Assembly (NCBI RefSeq): GCF_014192105.1 | Contig: NZ_JACHXK010000015.1 | Location: 115,801-179,800, forward strand | DNA from: Paenibacillus phyllosphaerae | GTDB taxonomy: Bacteria > Bacillota > Bacilli > Paenibacillales > Paenibacillaceae | Reading direction: 5' to 3' | DNA length: 64,000 nucleotides | Shown: in pieces, positions 44,859 to 54,772 of the stretch | Position numbering within the stretch: position 1 is the first letter of the stretch | Layout: the number at the start of each line of letters is the position of its first letter | Notes under the pieces: model-generated | What the model was told of the DNA's origin: nothing | Databases searched by the model: none | What the model saw: the letters and a program-made list of their open reading frames with translations, nothing else | Position numbers and translations under genes: made by a program

Positions 44859-46352
44859 ATGTCTTATGTAATTGGGATCGACTTGGGAACGAGCGCCGTT
44901 AAGGCGCTCCTTCTCGATAAAAACGGTGCGATCGTGGCCGAAGCGTCGAAGAGCTACCCGCTCTTCCACGAGCATTCCGGCTGGAGCGAGCAGCGTCCGG
45001 ATGATTGGGTCGACGGCACGATCGCGGCGCTGCGCGAGCTGACTTCGCAGCCTAACGTCAACGCCGATGCGATCGAAGGTATTAGCTTCTCCGGCCAAAT
45101 GCACGGTCTTGTCCTGCTCGATGAAGCGGGCAATCCGGTACGCAACGCCATTCTATGGAATGACACGCGGACGACGGCGCAATGCCGCGAGATCGAATTC
45201 ACGCTTGGCGAGCAGCTGCTCTCCATCACGCGCAATCCGGCGCTCGAAGGCTTCACGCTGCCGAAGATTCTGTGGGTGAAGCAGCACGAGCCGGAGAACT
45301 TCGAGAAGTCCAAGCTGTTCTTACTGCCGAAGGATTATGTCCGTTATCGCCTGACGGGCGAGCTCCACATGGACTACTCGGACGCGGCCGGCACGCTGCT
45401 GCTCGATGTAGCAGGTAAAAGCTGGAGCGCTTCCGTGCTGGAAGCGTTCGGTCTGCCGGCTTCCTTCTGCCCGCCGCTCGTCGAGTCGCACGGACTGGTA
45501 GGCACGCTGCTGCCGCAATCGGCGGATGATACGGGTCTGCCCGCTTCCACGAAGGTATTCGCAGGCGGCGCGGACAATGCCTGCGGCGCAATCGGCGCCG
45601 GCATTCTGGAGGAAGGGCTGACGATGTGCAGCATCGGCACCTCCGGCGTTATCTTGTCCTACGAGAAGAATAGCGCAAGCGACTTCGGCGGTAAGGTCCA
45701 CTTCTTCAACCACGGCAAGGAAGACGCCTTCTATGCGATGGGCGTAACGCTAGCTGCCGGCTACAGCCTGAGCTGGTTCAAGAATACCTTTGCCAAAGGC
45801 GAATCGTACGACGAACTGCTCAGCGGCATCGAGGCGATCAAGCCAGGTTCCAATGGCCTGCTGTTCACGCCTTACCTCGTCGGCGAGCGCACGCCGCATG
45901 CCGATTCGGTCATCCGCGCGAGCTTCATCGGCGTGGACGGCTCGCATGAGCGCAAGCATTTTGCCCGCGCGGTTATGGAAGGGATCACGTTCTCGCTCAA
46001 TGAGTCGGTCGATATGTTCCGTAAGGCGGGCAAGACGGTCGATCGCGTCATCTCGATCGGCGGCGGCGCGCAGAATCCGGTCTGGCTGCAGATGCAAGCC
46101 GATATCTTCAACGCGAACGTTATCGCACTTGAGAATGAGCAAGGACCGGGACTTGGCGCGGCGATGCTCGCAGCGTACGGCTGCGGCTGGTTCGATAGCC
46201 TGGACGCTTGCGCTTCACAGTTCGTGAAGCATGCGGCCGTCTATGAGCCGAATGAGGCAGCGGTAGAGCAGTACGCAGGATTGTTCGCCATCTATCAGCA
46301 GGTGTATGCGCAGACACAAGGGCTGAACGAATCTTTGAAAGCTTATCGTTAA
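44859..46352 (+). CDS. xylB: Xylulokinase
   Basis: 497 aa FGGY-family kinase: N-terminal phosphate-binding VIGIDLGTSAVKALLLD, ISFSGQMHGLVLLD (xylulokinase-specific QMHG), C-terminal FGGY signature region GLLFTPYLVGERTPHAD and the adenosine motif ISIGGGAQNPVW. It phosphorylates D-xylulose with ATP to feed the pentose phosphate pathway. It is the second gene of the xylAB operon. No xylose transporter is seen nearby. Confidence 0.96.
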   Translation: MSYVIGIDLGTSAVKALLLDKNGAIVAEASKSYPLFHEHSGWSEQRPDDWVDGTIAALRELTSQPNVNADAIEGISFSGQMHGLVLLDEAGNPVRNAILWNDTRTTAQCREIEFTLGEQLLSITRNPALEGFTLPKILWVKQHEPENFEKSKLFLLPKDYVRYRLTGELHMDYSDAAGTLLLDVAGKSWSASVLEAFGLPASFCPPLVESHGLVGTLLPQSADDTGLPASTKVFAGGADNACGAIGAGILEEGLTMCSIGTSGVILSYEKNSASDFGGKVHFFNHGKEDAFYAMGVTLAAGYSLSWFKNTFAKGESYDELLSGIEAIKPGSNGLLFTPYLVGERTPHADSVIRASFIGVDGSHERKHFARAVMEGITFSLNESVDMFRKAGKTVDRVISIGGGAQNPVWLQMQADIFNANVIALENEQGPGLGAAMLAAYGCGWFDSLDACASQFVKHAAVYEPNEAAVEQYAGLFAIYQQVYAQTQGLNESLKAYR

Positions 46353-46362
46353 CTTCGTCGAA

Positions 46363-46408
46363 GGCCACGCGAAGCGGGAGAAATCTTCCTGCCGCGCGTG
46401 GTCTTTTT
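46363..46408 (+). terminator. Terminator of the xylAB operon
   Basis: GGCCACGCG pairs with CGCGTGGTC (one G-T), with GCGGGA/TCCTGC pairing inside and T5 after. Confidence 0.8.
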
Positions 46409-46493
46409 GCTCTAACAACTCTCCGTCACCGTGTCGATAATCTCTCATAGAGGTTCAAAGACAAGCAGCCAGAGGGGAGCAGGAGAGACGAAG

Positions 46494-48176
46494 ATGAATC
46501 GTTTCAAGTTGAAGATGAAGGTCGGCACGAAGATTTCGCTCGCATTTGTTCTGATGATTCTACTGATGATAGGAATGGAACTGAGCGGATTCAAAGGCAG
46601 CGAGAATACCGAGGATAAGATGATCGTATTCGCCAATAACCGGATGCAGGCGGTGGAGAGCGTACATGAAATGAAGTACGGCTTGGAACGGCTCGAACTG
46701 ATCGGACTGATGGTATTGACGGCGACAGATGAAGCTCAGAAGAAGGAGCTGCTCACCGAACGCAGCGAGCTGTTCGTGTGGATGGGCGAGCAGATCGAAA
46801 CCTATAAGATCTACGCGATCGGGGATAAAGAGATTCAGCTCATCACCCAGATCGAAGAGACCTACCAAGCGCTGGCGCAGCAAGCGGCCGCGGCAGGTCC
46901 GGAAAATACGTTCATGCCGGATCAATACCGCGACTATCAGGAGATTATCCAGCAGCTGGACGAAGCGAACGGCGCCAACACGGAGCAAATGCTCAGTGAC
47001 GCGATCGGAAGCTCCAACACCGGACAGACGTTCACAATGGCGTTCGCGGGCGTCGCGCTGCTCGTAGCGGTACTGCTCGTCCTGGGACTTACGCGCAATA
47101 TCATCCTGCCGCTGCGCAAGGTGCGCGACCGGATGCTTGAAGTAGGCGACGGCGTGCTTAGCAGCGAGCCGCTCCCCGAAGATCGTTACGACGAGTTCGG
47201 CGAGCTTGCCATGGCCGCGAACAAGATGGTTGGCAATCTTCGTACGATCGTGCTGAAGACTGCGGATTATTCGAGCGAACTGGCGGTTGCGGCAAGCATG
47301 CTGTCGGAGAGCGCGGAGAGCACGAATGCTTCGGCGACGAACATTAAGGAGACGATCGCGGAAGCGGCAGTCGGCGCTGAGCAGCAGGGGTACAGCGCAG
47401 GGGAGACGGCCCGCGCCATGGAAGAGATGGCAACGGGCGTTCAGCGCGTAGCGGAATCTGCGGGCGAAGTCAGCGACAAGTCCCGTGATGCCAAATCCGA
47501 CGCCGAGCAAGGTCAACGCTCGATCGAGAACGCAGGCGAGCGCATGGATGCGGTCATCGTTACGACGGATCATCTGTCTACCTTGATCAAGCATCTGGAA
47601 GAGCGCAACGAACAGATCGGCAGCCTGGTCGACAAAATCAACAATATCGCCCGCCAGACCGGCGTTCTGGCGCTCAATGCCGGAATCGAGGCAGCCCGTG
47701 CAGGCGAGCATGGCCGCGGCTTCGCGGTCGTAGCAGGAGAAGTGCGCCAGCTGGCTGCGCAATCGCAGGATGCTTCGACGATGATCGTGGAAGTGATCGG
47801 CGAGATTCAGGAGAGCACGAAGGCGGCAGCCGAAGCAATGGACAAGGAGATCGGCGAAGTGAATGAAGCCAGCCATGCGGTGAAGTTGGCCGGCGCTCAA
47901 TTCACGAAGATCGTACGCGCGGTCCAGGATATGAGCTTCCAGATCGACGAGACGCTTGCGGTAGCCGAGCAGATGTCTGCCAGCTCGCAAGAGGTGAGCG
48001 CATCGGTGAACGAGCAGGCTTCTATCGCCAAGCAGCTGTCGAAGTCGTTCAATTCGGTTACCGACCGTGCGCAAGGCCAGGCATCCGCTATGGGCCAGAT
48101 CAGCGCCTATACGACGGAGCTGACGCGCATCGCGAAGGAATTGCAGGCGACGGTGCAGAAGTTCCAAATTCGATAA
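46494..48176 (+). CDS. Methyl-accepting chemotaxis protein
   Basis: About 560 aa from ATG 46494 behind GGAGAGACG. Helix 1 near 14-35, a helical ligand domain of about 145 residues (four-helix-bundle look), helix 2 near 180-203, HAMP, and a signalling domain to the end. The hairpin tip reads [34 protein letters not shown]; typical proteins have [18 protein letters not shown], so two tip residues are changed (N to G, A to G). It should signal to CheA/CheW in clusters at the pole. Ligand unknown. No che genes are adjacent. Confidence 0.92.
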   Translation: MNRFKLKMKVGTKISLAFVLMILLMIGMELSGFKGSENTEDKMIVFANNRMQAVESVHEMKYGLERLELIGLMVLTATDEAQKKELLTERSELFVWMGEQIETYKIYAIGDKEIQLITQIEETYQALAQQAAAAGPENTFMPDQYRDYQEIIQQLDEANGANTEQMLSDAIGSSNTGQTFTMAFAGVALLVAVLLVLGLTRNIILPLRKVRDRMLEVGDGVLSSEPLPEDRYDEFGELAMAANKMVGNLRTIVLKTADYSSELAVAASMLSESAESTNASATNIKETIAEAAVGAEQQGYSAGETARAMEEMATGVQRVAESAGEVSDKSRDAKSDAEQGQRSIENAGERMDAVIVTTDHLSTLIKHLEERNEQIGSLVDKINNIARQTGVLALNAGIEAARAGEHGRGFAVVAGEVRQLAAQSQDASTMIVEVIGEIQESTKAAAEAMDKEIGEVNEASHAVKLAGAQFTKIVRAVQDMSFQIDETLAVAEQMSASSQEVSASVNEQASIAKQLSKSFNSVTDRAQGQASAMGQISAYTTELTRIAKELQATVQKFQIR

Positions 48177-48187
48177 AGAGGTTATGG

Positions 48188-48240
48188 AAGACATCACGGC
48201 TGCAGGCGGCTAACGCTTGTCGGTTGTGATGTCTTTCTTT
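48188..48240 (+). terminator. Terminator after the chemotaxis gene
   Basis: AAGACATCAC (48188-48197) pairs with GTGATGTCTT (48226-48235), with a large loop containing further pairing, then TTTC-TTTT. Confidence 0.7.
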
Positions 48241-48347
48241 TCATACACGTTTCAGGATTAAGAAAGGGAAACTTTTCCATAAATCCGTTCGTATCATAAT
48301 GTGCGAATAGAAGAGAAATATCTAGCGACGAACGGGGGACGGAAGAC

Positions 48348-49049
48348 ATGGACGTACTAACGGTAGATATCCGACAAGCAGGCTATGAGCACGGCGCGCC
48401 TGTTATCCGCGATGTCTCTTTTAACGTAGAGTCGGGTGAATTGGTCGGGATGATCGGTCCCAACGGCGCGGGTAAGAGCACGACCATCAAGTCGCTGCTC
48501 GGTCTGCTGCGCAATGTTGAAGGAACGATCGCTTTCGCGGGGGAACATCGGCGTTATGCTTATGTGCCGGAACAGCCGGTACTCTATGATTATTTGACCT
48601 TATGGGAGCATCTGCAGCTGGCTGCCAGCGCGTATGGGTTGAACGAAGACACCTTCGAGAAGCGGGCGATGGAGCTGCTCGAGCGATTCCGGATGGTGAA
48701 TGATCGCCACCGGCTGCCGACAGGCTTCTCCAAAGGGATGCAGCAGAAAATGATGCTGATTATCGGTTTCCTGCTCGAGCCGGACGTCTATGTGGTGGAC
48801 GAGCCGTTCGTAGGGCTTGACCCGAGAGCGACGGGGGATTTCCTCGAGCTGCTGGAAGCGGAGCGCCGCCGCGGGGCGGGAGTGCTCATGTGCACGCATG
48901 TATTGGATACAGCCGAGCGGATCTGCCAGCGGCTGGTGCTTATTAATGAAGGGACTGTCGTGGCTTCGGGCACGCTCGCTGACGTGAGAAGACAGGCCGG
49001 CCGACCTGCGGACGCCTCGCTGTTCGATTGTTTCTTGGCGCTGACATGA
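48348..49049 (+). CDS. ecsA: ABC transporter ATP-binding protein, EcsA-like
   Basis: 233 aa. Walker A GPNGAGKSTTIKSL, Q loop VPEQPVLYDYLTLWEHL, signature FSKGMQQKMMLI (an EcsA-type form of LSGGQ), Walker B VYVVDEPFVGLD and switch His in CTHVLDTAERIC. It pairs with the EcsB-like permease that follows. EcsAB in Bacillus affects protein secretion and processing through regulated proteolysis. The EcsA assignment rests on the permease partner and the signature variant. Confidence 0.82.
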   Translation: MDVLTVDIRQAGYEHGAPVIRDVSFNVESGELVGMIGPNGAGKSTTIKSLLGLLRNVEGTIAFAGEHRRYAYVPEQPVLYDYLTLWEHLQLAASAYGLNEDTFEKRAMELLERFRMVNDRHRLPTGFSKGMQQKMMLIIGFLLEPDVYVVDEPFVGLDPRATGDFLELLEAERRRGAGVLMCTHVLDTAERICQRLVLINEGTVVASGTLADVRRQAGRPADASLFDCFLALT

Positions 49050-49063
49050 AGGAGGGTCCTCTT

Positions 49064-50356
49064 ATGGTGCAGAGTCAGAGAGACTCGGATCGTCCGCCGC
49101 CGTGGCAGGCGGGCAGCTTATTCCGTCGAAGAGCGGTGAAGTATTGGGTTGATCAGTGGCGTGTCTGGCGGACGGTCGTGGATTGGATCGTGCTGCTCTA
49201 TCTGTTCGTGCCGGCACTCTTGATCGGCGGCGGAGTCTTCATCGGATGGCTTCAGCACCCGCCGGAATGGCTGATGCATATCCCGTTGGCGCTCGGACAA
49301 GGCGCGGCAATACTTATTCTCGTGCTGTTCAGCAGACTGCGTACCTTTACGGAAGAGGCCGATGTGCTCTTCCTCCTGCAACGCAAGAAGTGGATGAGGA
49401 AATTGCGTATTTACGGCTTCCTGTATAGCGCTTGTCTCACGTTCATGCTTAGTTTGCTCATCGTTGGCATGCTCTTGCCGTTATTCGTTGCGGCGCATGG
49501 GCAGGCTTGGGGTAACGTCCTGTTGTTCGTTCTTCATCTCTGGTTGTGGGCGTTAATCGCGGCAGTATGGATGAACTTGGTCGCCGGCCGACATCGGGGG
49601 TGGCGAAGGAACGTTCGGCAATCAGGTGCTACGCTTACGCTGGCGTTCACCTTCATGGCCCCCTATGCGCTGTCTGGAGGCTATTGGGCTCTGGCTGCAG
49701 TTTCCCTGGCGATAGGCGGTGCGGCGCTCTTGCTGCTTGTCCGGATGAAACTGCAGGCTGTCGACACGTTCGAGTCCGATGTCCGTCTGGAGCGAGAGGC
49801 GGCGCTCGCGAGCACGGCGCTGTTGCTCTCGCAATCGGATGTTGTCATTAAGCCGAGGCCAAAGCATAACCGGCCGCTGCTGTTCCGGCGTTCGCAGCGG
49901 TTGTTCCGCAGTCGCGACGTTAGCGCTGTACTGGCGGGGAATGCGATGAAGGGGCTGCTGCGCCAATTCGCTTTTGGCCGCGGATTGCTGCAGTTCCTAG
50001 GGCTTGGCCTCGCAGCCGTTACGCTAATCGATCCTGTCGTGATCAAAATGCTCGTCGTTGCCGGGCAGCCGGTAATCGTCGGTCTGTATCTGAACAGCTG
50101 TTGGGAGAGCTTCCTGCACGATCCGTTCGTTGCCCGGCTCGGATGGGGAGAGAAGGTGCAGCATGCCGCGGGCGAGCGGCTGCGATTGTGGCTCAGTTTG
50201 CCGTCCGCGCTGTTGATCGGCGCACTTGCCGGCGTTCAAAGTTTCGGCGCGCTGGGCGCACTGGTTGGCGTTGCTGCCGCTCTCTATGTCTGGGGATTAT
50301 GCAGAGTGATGACCGAGCTGTTGCAGCTGCGAATCAAGAAGAACCGGTCTGCCTAG
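49064..50356 (+). CDS. ecsB: ABC transporter permease, EcsB-like
   Basis: About 430 aa. The start ATG 49064 has GGAGGG at 49051, so the ORF continuation upstream is not used. A basic N-terminus (LFRRRAVKYWVDQWRVW) is followed by helices from 45 to 230 and 320 to 420. RLRTFTEEADVLFLLQRKKWM is the characteristic EcsB stretch after helix 2. It forms the membrane part of the complex with the preceding ATPase. No third gene (EcsC) follows. Confidence 0.8.
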   Translation: MVQSQRDSDRPPPWQAGSLFRRRAVKYWVDQWRVWRTVVDWIVLLYLFVPALLIGGGVFIGWLQHPPEWLMHIPLALGQGAAILILVLFSRLRTFTEEADVLFLLQRKKWMRKLRIYGFLYSACLTFMLSLLIVGMLLPLFVAAHGQAWGNVLLFVLHLWLWALIAAVWMNLVAGRHRGWRRNVRQSGATLTLAFTFMAPYALSGGYWALAAVSLAIGGAALLLLVRMKLQAVDTFESDVRLEREAALASTALLLSQSDVVIKPRPKHNRPLLFRRSQRLFRSRDVSAVLAGNAMKGLLRQFAFGRGLLQFLGLGLAAVTLIDPVVIKMLVVAGQPVIVGLYLNSCWESFLHDPFVARLGWGEKVQHAAGERLRLWLSLPSALLIGALAGVQSFGALGALVGVAAALYVWGLCRVMTELLQLRIKKNRSA

Positions 50357-50440
50357 AGTCCCGTGCATGGAGGAGGCCGCGGCAGGGTACGATATGCTAA
50401 AGTAGCAGGGAACTTTTACTCGGAAAGGAATTACTCTCGT

Positions 50441-50848
50441 ATGCGACATGATACCGCCTTACTGTTCCGCTTTCCCGACGCTCCGATGGCTGCGCTGGCG
50501 GCCGACACCTTGAAGGATCTCGGCTACGAGCCCGATCTGCAGGGAGAGCAGGAGGTTCATATCCACCTACATGGCAGCGATCTGACCTCTGCGCTCGAGA
50601 TCGCCCAATCGCACGGAGGCGTGCTTGCCGGCCAATCCCCCATTCAGGAAGGCGTGTTGACGCAGACCGCATACAGTCTGGATTCGATTCAGATACCGGC
50701 TCATCTGGTGAATGAGGATCTCGTTGCGCAAGAGGAGCTGAACGCGACGAACCATCTCCGCAACCGGGATGACGACGGGCTGGACGAGAATGCCTTCCTG
50801 CCGGATGCGGGGACGTACGGCTTCTTCTCCGGCGATGTTCATATTTAA
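50441..50848 (+). CDS. Small conserved protein of unknown function
   Basis: 135 aa from ATG 50441 (MRHDTALLFRFPDAPMAALAADTLKDLGYEP). An N-terminal alpha/beta region with a His-rich strand VHIHLHGSDLTSALEIAQSHGG resembles small ferredoxin-like or metal/regulatory domains. The C-terminus is Asn/Asp-rich and ends GFFSGDVHI. Cytoplasmic. I do not recognise the family. AAAGGAA precedes the start; the upstream continuation of the frame overlaps the ecsB end and is not supported. Confidence 0.65.
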   Translation: MRHDTALLFRFPDAPMAALAADTLKDLGYEPDLQGEQEVHIHLHGSDLTSALEIAQSHGGVLAGQSPIQEGVLTQTAYSLDSIQIPAHLVNEDLVAQEELNATNHLRNRDDDGLDENAFLPDAGTYGFFSGDVHI

Positions 50849-50862
50849 GCCGCACAACGACA

Positions 50863-50905
50863 AACACCCGGATCTTGCGCCTTGAAGGCGCAGGATCCGG
50901 GTGTT
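50863..50905. terminator. Long hairpin between convergent genes
   Basis: AACACCCGGATC-t-TGCGCC (from 50863) pairs with GGCGCA-g-GATCCGGGTGTT (to 50905), about 19 pairs. There is no long T run, so termination efficiency is uncertain. Confidence 0.7.
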
Positions 50906-50952
50906 GCCATTTGTATAGACGAACGCGCAAAAGTTAGGCTGCGATTAGTGCA

Positions 50953-51309
50953 TTAGCGTTTGCTGGAACGGGATTTCGACGATTTGTGCTTTTTCGCTTT
51001 GGAACGAACGCTGGAAATCGTTGCTTCGTAACCGTAACCTTTGTGGCCATGGCTCATGTGACCGTGACTCATGTGATCGTGGCTCTTGTGACCGTGGCTC
51101 TTGTGGCCGTGGCCGTGGCACATATCTTCTTCTTTCTCGATGACTTGGTAGCAGTGCTCATACACAGGTACGCAATGGTGTTTGTTGACGATCTCGATCG
51201 GATGAATCACCTTTACGACTTGCGGATGATAGAAGTCGCGCTCAATGCGTTGCGGCGGATCATAAACGGTTACCGTTGGGCAAAATGGACGATGGTAATT
51301 ACAGGACAT
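50953..51309 (-). CDS. CotD-family spore coat protein with His-rich repeats
   Basis: 118 aa. The N-terminal half (CPTVTVYDPPQ ... HPQVVKVIHPIEIVNKHHCVPVYEHCYQ) matches the CotD coat family, with conserved Cys and PQVV-HPIE motifs. Residues 63-90 are His/Gly/Lys/Ser/Met repeats (HGHKSH, HDHMSH, HGHMSH, HGHKGYGY), and the C-terminus is very basic (KAKKHKSSKSRSSKR). It should be assembled in the spore coat of the developing endospore. His repeats could bind metal ions (inference). Confidence 0.82.
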   Translation of the reverse strand: MSCNYHRPFCPTVTVYDPPQRIERDFYHPQVVKVIHPIEIVNKHHCVPVYEHCYQVIEKEEDMCHGHGHKSHGHKSHDHMSHGHMSHGHKGYGYEATISSVRSKAKKHKSSKSRSSKR

Positions 51310-51388
51310 CTGTTCATTCTCCTTTGCAGTTGGATTACTACAACATATGATGCCGCCATGGACAACGCTTGTGCGAAAGCCTTAATGG

Positions 51389-52654
51389 CTAAACGCTGAG
51401 TTGCGCGGCGTTCTGCCCTGCCGCGTAACCCGTGGAGAACGCCGCGGTTATGTTATAGCCGCCCGTATAACCGTGGATGTCGAGCACCTCGCCGCAGAAG
51501 AATAAACCCGGCATCAGCTTGGAGGCCATTGTCTTCGGGTCAACCTCCTTAAGGTTGACGCCGCCGCCGGTCACGAACGCTTCCTCGATCGACAGCGTGC
51601 CGTAAGCCCGCAGCGGGAAGCTCTTGATCAGCTTTGCGAGGTCCATCCACGCCTGCTTCGGAATATTGTCGTACGTCAGCTGCTCCGACAGTCCTGCCTG
51701 TTGCAAGAGGAGCGGGAGCATGCGGTCGGGCACATAGCCGCTCAGCACGTTCTTGATCCATTTCTTCGCGTCCTGCTTGGCCATCGCGAGCGTCTCCGCG
51801 TAGATGTCATCCGCGCTGAGGTCCGGCAGCAGATCGATCGTCATCCTGATATGAGGCGCGCCGAATTGCTTGAGCGCCTTCACGACGAATTGGCTGCAGC
51901 GCAAGACCGCAGGCCCGGAGATGCCGAAGTGGGTGAAAATCATATCGCCTTCATGCTCGACCAGCTTCTTGCCCTTCGGATTCCAGACGGAGAGCGCTAT
52001 ATTGCGCAGCGACAGTCCCTGCAGCTCCTTGCTTGCGATGAACGGTTCGCTCACGGTAACCGGTACCTCGGTCGGGAACAACTCGGTGATGGTATGCCCG
52101 GCCTGTTCCGCCCATGCGTAGCCGTCTCCGGTCGATCCGGTATGCGGCACCGATTTGCCGCCGGAGGCGATAATGACCGACTTGGCACGGATCGTCTCGC
52201 CGGAACGCAGCAGCACGCCGCGGACGCCACCCTCCGAATAGAGCACTTCCTTGACCGGCGCGTTGACGCGGATATCGACGCCTTGGGCGCGTACCTGCTT
52301 CACGAGCGCATCCACGACGGTCTTCGCCTTATCCGTAACCGGGAACATCCGCCCGTTATCCTCCTCCTTCAGCCGGATGCCCAGCTTCTCGAAGAACGCG
52401 ATAATGTCCTTGTTGCCGAACTGCGTTAGCGCGCTGTAGAGGAATTTGCCGTTGCCTGGGATATATTTGATCAGCTCATCGAGCTCTTTGTTATTCGTGA
52501 CATTGCATCTGCCGCCGCCGGAGATGCCGAGCTTCCGGCCCAGCTTGTCGCCCTTGTCGACGAGGACCACCTTGGCGCCATGCTTGCTTGCGGCGACCGC
52601 AGCCATCAATCCGGCGGAGCCTCCGCCAATAATAATGACATCTGCTTGCATCAA
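51389..52654 (-). CDS. HI0933/YtfP-family flavoprotein
   Basis: 421 aa. FAD-binding [47 protein letters not shown] (family marker), and the C-terminal [37 protein letters not shown]. This is the BaiN-like/HI0933 group; related enzymes reduce carbon-carbon double bonds, but the natural substrate here is unknown. Soluble. It is separated from the CotD gene by about 80 bases and probably transcribed alone. Confidence 0.87.
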   Translation of the reverse strand: MMQADVIIIGGGSAGLMAAVAASKHGAKVVLVDKGDKLGRKLGISGGGRCNVTNNKELDELIKYIPGNGKFLYSALTQFGNKDIIAFFEKLGIRLKEEDNGRMFPVTDKAKTVVDALVKQVRAQGVDIRVNAPVKEVLYSEGGVRGVLLRSGETIRAKSVIIASGGKSVPHTGSTGDGYAWAEQAGHTITELFPTEVPVTVSEPFIASKELQGLSLRNIALSVWNPKGKKLVEHEGDMIFTHFGISGPAVLRCSQFVVKALKQFGAPHIRMTIDLLPDLSADDIYAETLAMAKQDAKKWIKNVLSGYVPDRMLPLLLQQAGLSEQLTYDNIPKQAWMDLAKLIKSFPLRAYGTLSIEEAFVTGGGVNLKEVDPKTMASKLMPGLFFCGEVLDIHGYTGGYNITAAFSTGYAAGQNAAQLSV

Positions 52655-52946
52655 AAGTTCACCTGCTAGTTTATAAGATAGTAGAGGGCATTCCGCTGAT
52701 CCCGCCTAAGCTAGTCTTGCCCGCCGGCTACAATCATATCATTTCTTGCCGAAAAATGAACGCTTCAAACCTGTCTGGCCAGCTGCTTGGCAGTCCCTCA
52801 CGTTCCTCCTGCAGACCGCGCTGCTCCTCGCCGTGTAAGATATTGTAACTTCTCGCATGAAAACGGTCATTGTATTCCTTTCAAAGCTATGTTTTAATCG
52901 GAGTTAATAGGAACAATGCGCTTGAAAAGGGGGAGAGCCTGACCTA

Positions 52947-54617
52947 GTGTGGAAGCAAACCCTTTTGCAAATGATCGTCGCTCTGATGCCCATTTTCGCC
53001 TATCAAGTCTGGTATGATCGATCGAAGAAGCGGACCAATGGAACGATCATCTTGATCGTCGCGACCGCTAGTGCGGTCATTGTCAGCTGCGCGTTGTGCG
53101 CGTGGGCGAATCGCTACGATATGGGTTTTACGTTTATCCCTCTGCTGCTCGGATCCTTGTATGGCGGCCATGCGGTCATGGCGTTGCTGTTCGCCGTTTA
53201 TGCGGCCGGTAAGCTGATTCATTACGGCCATGCGCCTTGGGCTCTGGTCGAGCTTGCGGGATTTTTCCTGATTTTGCTGCCGGTGCTATACGGTTGCAAG
53301 CCATCCTTCGCTGCAGCCTTGCGCAAACAACGCCATATCATCATGTCCTTGCTGGTATCCCTTGTCATCGCGATCAAGGCAGCCGCTTTTCTCATTTATC
53401 CCATTCACACCGCAACGCATGCTCATTCGACAATCAGCCATTCCACGGTCTGGCATTTCGCTATTTATGCGGTATTGTATTACCTTGCCGCATGGTTCGG
53501 CATCTATATGAACGAGAACTTCATCGAGCGGCTGCAGCTGCAGCGGAAGGTCAATGAATTGTCCGACAGCAACCGAATCGAGATGCAGAAGCTTCAGCAG
53601 TTGATAGACGGCAACCCGCTTGGCGTGATCTTCGTCGACCAGAACGGATTGATCACGCATCTCAACGGACAGGCCATTGAACTGTTCAAAAAGGATTTGC
53701 CTGAGGAGGCTAGCCTCATCGGGGCATCGTACAAGAAGCTCGAGAACCGCGAGGGCGGGAAAGCGCTGACACGGTTGCTCGCCCAAGCGCTGAACGGCCG
53801 GCCTGCGGCCACGGAATACATACAGGAGCAAGCGAAGATCTACGCGCATACCGGCATTAGCGTTCGCGATAACACGAACGGCCAGATCGTCGGCGCCGCA
53901 ATTATCGTACACGACATGACCGAGCTGACCCGACTGCGCAGCGAAGTCGACCGGATGGAGCGCCTTAGCTTGGTCGGCCAGATGGCGGCCAGCATCACGC
54001 ACGAGATCCGCAACCCGATGGCGGTTATCCGCGGCTTCGTGCAGCTGATGCGCGAACGCAGCCAGGAGAGTCAGCAGGAATACTTCCGGATCGTCATCGA
54101 AGAGCTGGACCGCGCGAACAGCATCATTAACGATTTTCTGTCGCTTGCCCAGAACCGGATGATCGAGAAGGAAAGCTGCTCGCTGCATGACATCGTCCAG
54201 GAGCTGGCGCCGCTCTTGTGGGCGGATGCGAATCTGCGCGGCATTGAGGTGCAGCTGGAGCTCAGCGAGCACATGCCGCAGCTGATGCTCAATCCGAAGG
54301 AGATGAAGCAGCTCATTCTGAATCTCGCCCGCAACGGGATGGAAGCGATGGAGCAGCACGGGAAGCTGAGAATCAGCACCACGGTATCGCCAGATCAGGT
54401 AGAGCTGCGGATAAACGATACCGGCGTCGGCATTCCGCAGGAGCAAGTGGATCGATTGTTCGAGCCTTTCTACACGACCAAATCGAGCGGCACGGGACTG
54501 GGGCTGCCGCTCTGCCTGAGCATCGTCGAGCGGCATGGCGGAAAGATCCGCGTCGAGTCAGCCGAAGGACAAGGGACGACGTTTATCGTGACTTTCGACC
54601 GGCATGTGAATAGTTAA
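52947..54617 (+). CDS. Sensor kinase with 5TM-Lyt domain, KinB-like sporulation kinase
   Basis: 556 aa. Residues 1-190 contain about six hydrophobic segments of the 5TM-5TMR_LYT type (LMPIFAYQVWYD start; PLLLGSLYGGH). A PAS domain at about 215-320 is followed by His352 (ASITHEIRNPMAVIRGFVQL) and the HATPase with NLARNGMEAM, VGIPQEQVDRLFEPFYTTK and GTGLGLPLCLSIV. This architecture occurs in kinases that feed the Spo0A phosphorelay in Bacillales. No response regulator is adjacent, which fits a phosphorelay input. The start is GTG 52947 with AAGGGGGAG 11 bases away. KinB orthology is inference. Confidence 0.85.
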   Translation: MWKQTLLQMIVALMPIFAYQVWYDRSKKRTNGTIILIVATASAVIVSCALCAWANRYDMGFTFIPLLLGSLYGGHAVMALLFAVYAAGKLIHYGHAPWALVELAGFFLILLPVLYGCKPSFAAALRKQRHIIMSLLVSLVIAIKAAAFLIYPIHTATHAHSTISHSTVWHFAIYAVLYYLAAWFGIYMNENFIERLQLQRKVNELSDSNRIEMQKLQQLIDGNPLGVIFVDQNGLITHLNGQAIELFKKDLPEEASLIGASYKKLENREGGKALTRLLAQALNGRPAATEYIQEQAKIYAHTGISVRDNTNGQIVGAAIIVHDMTELTRLRSEVDRMERLSLVGQMAASITHEIRNPMAVIRGFVQLMRERSQESQQEYFRIVIEELDRANSIINDFLSLAQNRMIEKESCSLHDIVQELAPLLWADANLRGIEVQLELSEHMPQLMLNPKEMKQLILNLARNGMEAMEQHGKLRISTTVSPDQVELRINDTGVGIPQEQVDRLFEPFYTTKSSGTGLGLPLCLSIVERHGGKIRVESAEGQGTTFIVTFDRHVNS

Positions 54618-54640
54618 AGATGAAAAGATGAATATAGATC

Positions 54641-54712
54641 GCTGAACGCAAACCAATCGAGCTGCTTGCTGAATGCTGCATTCCCAATCTTCCGATTGTG
54701 AACGCAAACCAT
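54641..54712 (-). repeat. Hairpin repeat cluster in reverse orientation
   Basis: Half unit at 54641-54659 (reverse complement CGATTGGTTTGCGTTCAGC) and full unit at 54671-54712. Read on the minus strand the full unit is GAATGGTTTGC, stem GTTCaCAATC / GATTGgGAAT, then GCAGCATTC. It begins 24 bases after the kinase stop and precedes the 48-aa gene. Confidence 0.65.
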
Positions 54713-54772
54713 TCAGCATAGTTCCCCCTGCACGAGCGCATAATAGCCGTTGGAAGGGGGTGCCAAGCGAAC

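Noticed and set aside
43466..44860. 464-codon minus-strand frame
   Set aside because: Antisense to xylA, whose identity is certain; no ribosome binding site or family motif.
46560..48197. 545-codon minus-strand frame
   Set aside because: Antisense to the chemoreceptor gene; Arg/His/Leu-rich shadow product.
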